From positions 1-6,289 of the forward strand of contig JAFGDF010000037.1 of assembly GCA_016932235.1 (NCBI GenBank): 6,289 nt of DNA. Reading direction: 5' to 3'. Numbering within the stretch: the stretch's first letter is position 1; every line of letters begins with the position of its first letter. This document shows positions 5,451 through 6,289 of the stretch, piece by piece. A program made the translations under genes and the position numbers. This DNA is from Deltaproteobacteria bacterium (GTDB lineage Bacteria > Desulfobacterota > DSM-4660 > Desulfatiglandales > HGW-15). The notes below the pieces were generated by a model, which was not told where the DNA came from, searched no databases, and saw nothing but the letters and a program-made list of their open reading frames with translations.

Positions 5451-5497
5451 AGGAAGAACCAGGGATGCTGATTAGATAACAATAAATTCAAACAACG

Positions 5498-5520
5498 GAA
5501 ATTTTCAATGCGAAATTTTC
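5498..5520. repeat. 9-bp direct repeat GAAATTTTC flanking a start codon
   Basis: Perfect copies at 5498-5506 and 5512-5520, 14 bp apart, on either side of the ATG at 5508. With the adjoining G and C they also form an imperfect 10-bp inverted repeat (one mismatch) that could fold over the start codon. It may be chance in AT-rich sequence. Confidence 0.4.
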
Positions 5521-6289
5521 CTTATAAGGCAATATTTATCTGTATTTTTTCCCCGCCCGTACTCTATATGATTACGCTCCTTATGCTGGAGGGTTACCTT
5601 CAGAAGCGTGAAACCTCGCGTCTAAATGAGATAATCATCCAGAATCCTCAATATCTATATGATGGCCAGGTCACTGTCCAGGATGAGATAAACCGAAATG
5701 TTGGAGAATATCTGGCACAAAGCATCTTATACAAAATCGGAGTAAGGATCCATATCCTTATTAAAACAAGGGATGATCGCGTACTTTATCCCACCTCATT
5801 TCAAACTTCCTTCCAGGATATACCGGCGAAGACACTCGATTATACGGAGGTAGCCGCTGAAAATTACCGTATCCTCAATAAGGGCCTTATCCTGACCGTT
5901 GATGTCAATATCAGGCATAACAGCTGGCTTTCAAACAGCATTCTGGTATTATACGTTATCCTGTCAGTGTTTATTATCCAGCAGCTTCTTAAAAAACGAT
6001 TGAGGGAATCTGAGAAGGAGGATAGGGAACAAAAAAGGATGGTGGAAGAGCTTTCCGAGCAGTTGTCACGAACAGGAGCCAAATTAAAGGAGGTGAAAGA
6101 AAGAGAAGAGGAATATATTCGGAATATTGAGAAGCTGAAGCAAGAAAAAACCACCCTTTCAACTGATATGGACGGTCTTCTTGATGAGATGGAAAAAATG
6201 GAAACAGGCCTTGCCTCACAAAGGGCGTTAAAGGAAGAAACCGAATCCGAGATCCTGAGATTAAAAGAAGAAATCGATCAGATGAAAGC
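5508..6289 (+). CDS. Two-TM membrane protein with periplasmic domain and long coiled coil (C-terminus beyond window)
   Basis: Open from the ATG at 5508 to the window end, 260 codons, with no stop. TM1 is residues 8-29, an extracytoplasmic domain covers about 30-140, TM2 is 143-161, and from 162 onward the sequence is charged heptad-type coiled coil (KKRLRESEKEDREQKR..., later LKEETESEILRLKEE) still continuing at the edge. The outer part of about 110 residues, with an N-terminal helix and an Ile/Leu/Val-rich strand section, resembles the size of a small extracytoplasmic sensor, so a histidine kinase, diguanylate cyclase or chemoreceptor-like output domain could follow, but none is visible. No HAMP motif is evident. 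The ribosome-binding site is poor (CGGAA). The frame is closed upstream by TGA at 5469-5471, so 5508 is the first ATG. Family not recognised; pairing with the TPR lipoprotein suggests a shared envelope role. Confidence 0.8.
   Translation, partial: MRNFPYKAIFICIFSPPVLYMITLLMLEGYLQKRETSRLNEIIIQNPQYLYDGQVTVQDEINRNVGEYLAQSILYKIGVRIHILIKTRDDRVLYPTSFQTSFQDIPAKTLDYTEVAAENYRILNKGLILTVDVNIRHNSWLSNSILVLYVILSVFIIQQLLKKRLRESEKEDREQKRMVEELSEQLSRTGAKLKEVKEREEEYIRNIEKLKQEKTTLSTDMDGLLDEMEKMETGLASQRALKEETESEILRLKEEIDQMK

Noticed and set aside
5465..5479. Four-codon ORF between the TPR gene and the coiled-coil gene
   Set aside because: Too short to judge; no codon bias toward an amino acid that would suggest a leader peptide.
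1..6289. CRISPR array, tRNA, rRNA, transposase or phage attachment site
   Set aside because: No regularly spaced repeats, no cloverleaf or rRNA sequence, and no recombinase-like protein was seen on either strand.

Overview
The window looks like chromosomal DNA from a Gram-negative bacterium with an outer membrane. It encodes two predicted lipoproteins with lipoboxes, a signal-peptide protein, and a long TPR lipoprotein of the kind found in exopolysaccharide/PEP-CTERM loci. Gene style and intergenic character would fit a Desulfobacterota-like (deltaproteobacterial) host, but this is only an impression. No rRNA, tRNA, CRISPR array or transposase is visible.

Left half (1-2700), envelope-stress-type regulatory locus. 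On the minus strand, reading right to left, are an ECF-type sigma factor (1825-2307), a cysteine-free single-span membrane protein that is probably its anti-sigma factor and carries an extracytoplasmic CBM48/AMPK-type E-set domain (1259-1828), and a small lipoprotein with a diverged copy of the same domain (936-1262). The first three genes are joined by two 4-bp ATGA overlaps. They are followed by a secreted protein with degenerate helical repeats and a Gly-rich tail (1-881, cut by the window edge). Divergently, on the plus strand, lies a gene for a 53-residue secreted peptide (2505-2666) with a very strong ribosome-binding site, a 5'-leader hairpin and its own intrinsic terminator.

The main discovery is a bipartite motif, TGTAAC-N16-CGTTAT, that occurs exactly three times in the window. 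It lies upstream of the peptide gene (+), upstream of the sigma gene (-) and upstream of the secreted helical protein (-). Its form (AAC, 16 bp, CGT) is that of an ECF sigma promoter. This suggests one regulon: the sigma factor activates itself and its operon, the micropeptide, and the secreted protein. The copy at the sigma gene overlaps the longest possible reading frame and places transcription start about 3 nt before an internal ATG, so the message may be nearly leaderless. The peptide promoter sits in a perfect 8-bp inverted repeat that reads as a weaker promoter of the same type on the other strand.

Middle (2730-3020) is non-coding. It holds several short hairpins and a CTCTGTG-type repeat fragment and looks like degraded or dispersed intergenic repeat.

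Right half (3023-6289, plus strand) starts with a near-consensus sigma-70 promoter (TTGACA-N17-TATAGT) driving a 769-residue TPR outer-membrane lipoprotein resembling PrsT of PEP-CTERM/exosortase loci. It is followed 57 nt later by a two-TM, coiled-coil protein that runs off the window. The TPR protein probably scaffolds an envelope complex. The partner's role cannot be read from the part visible.
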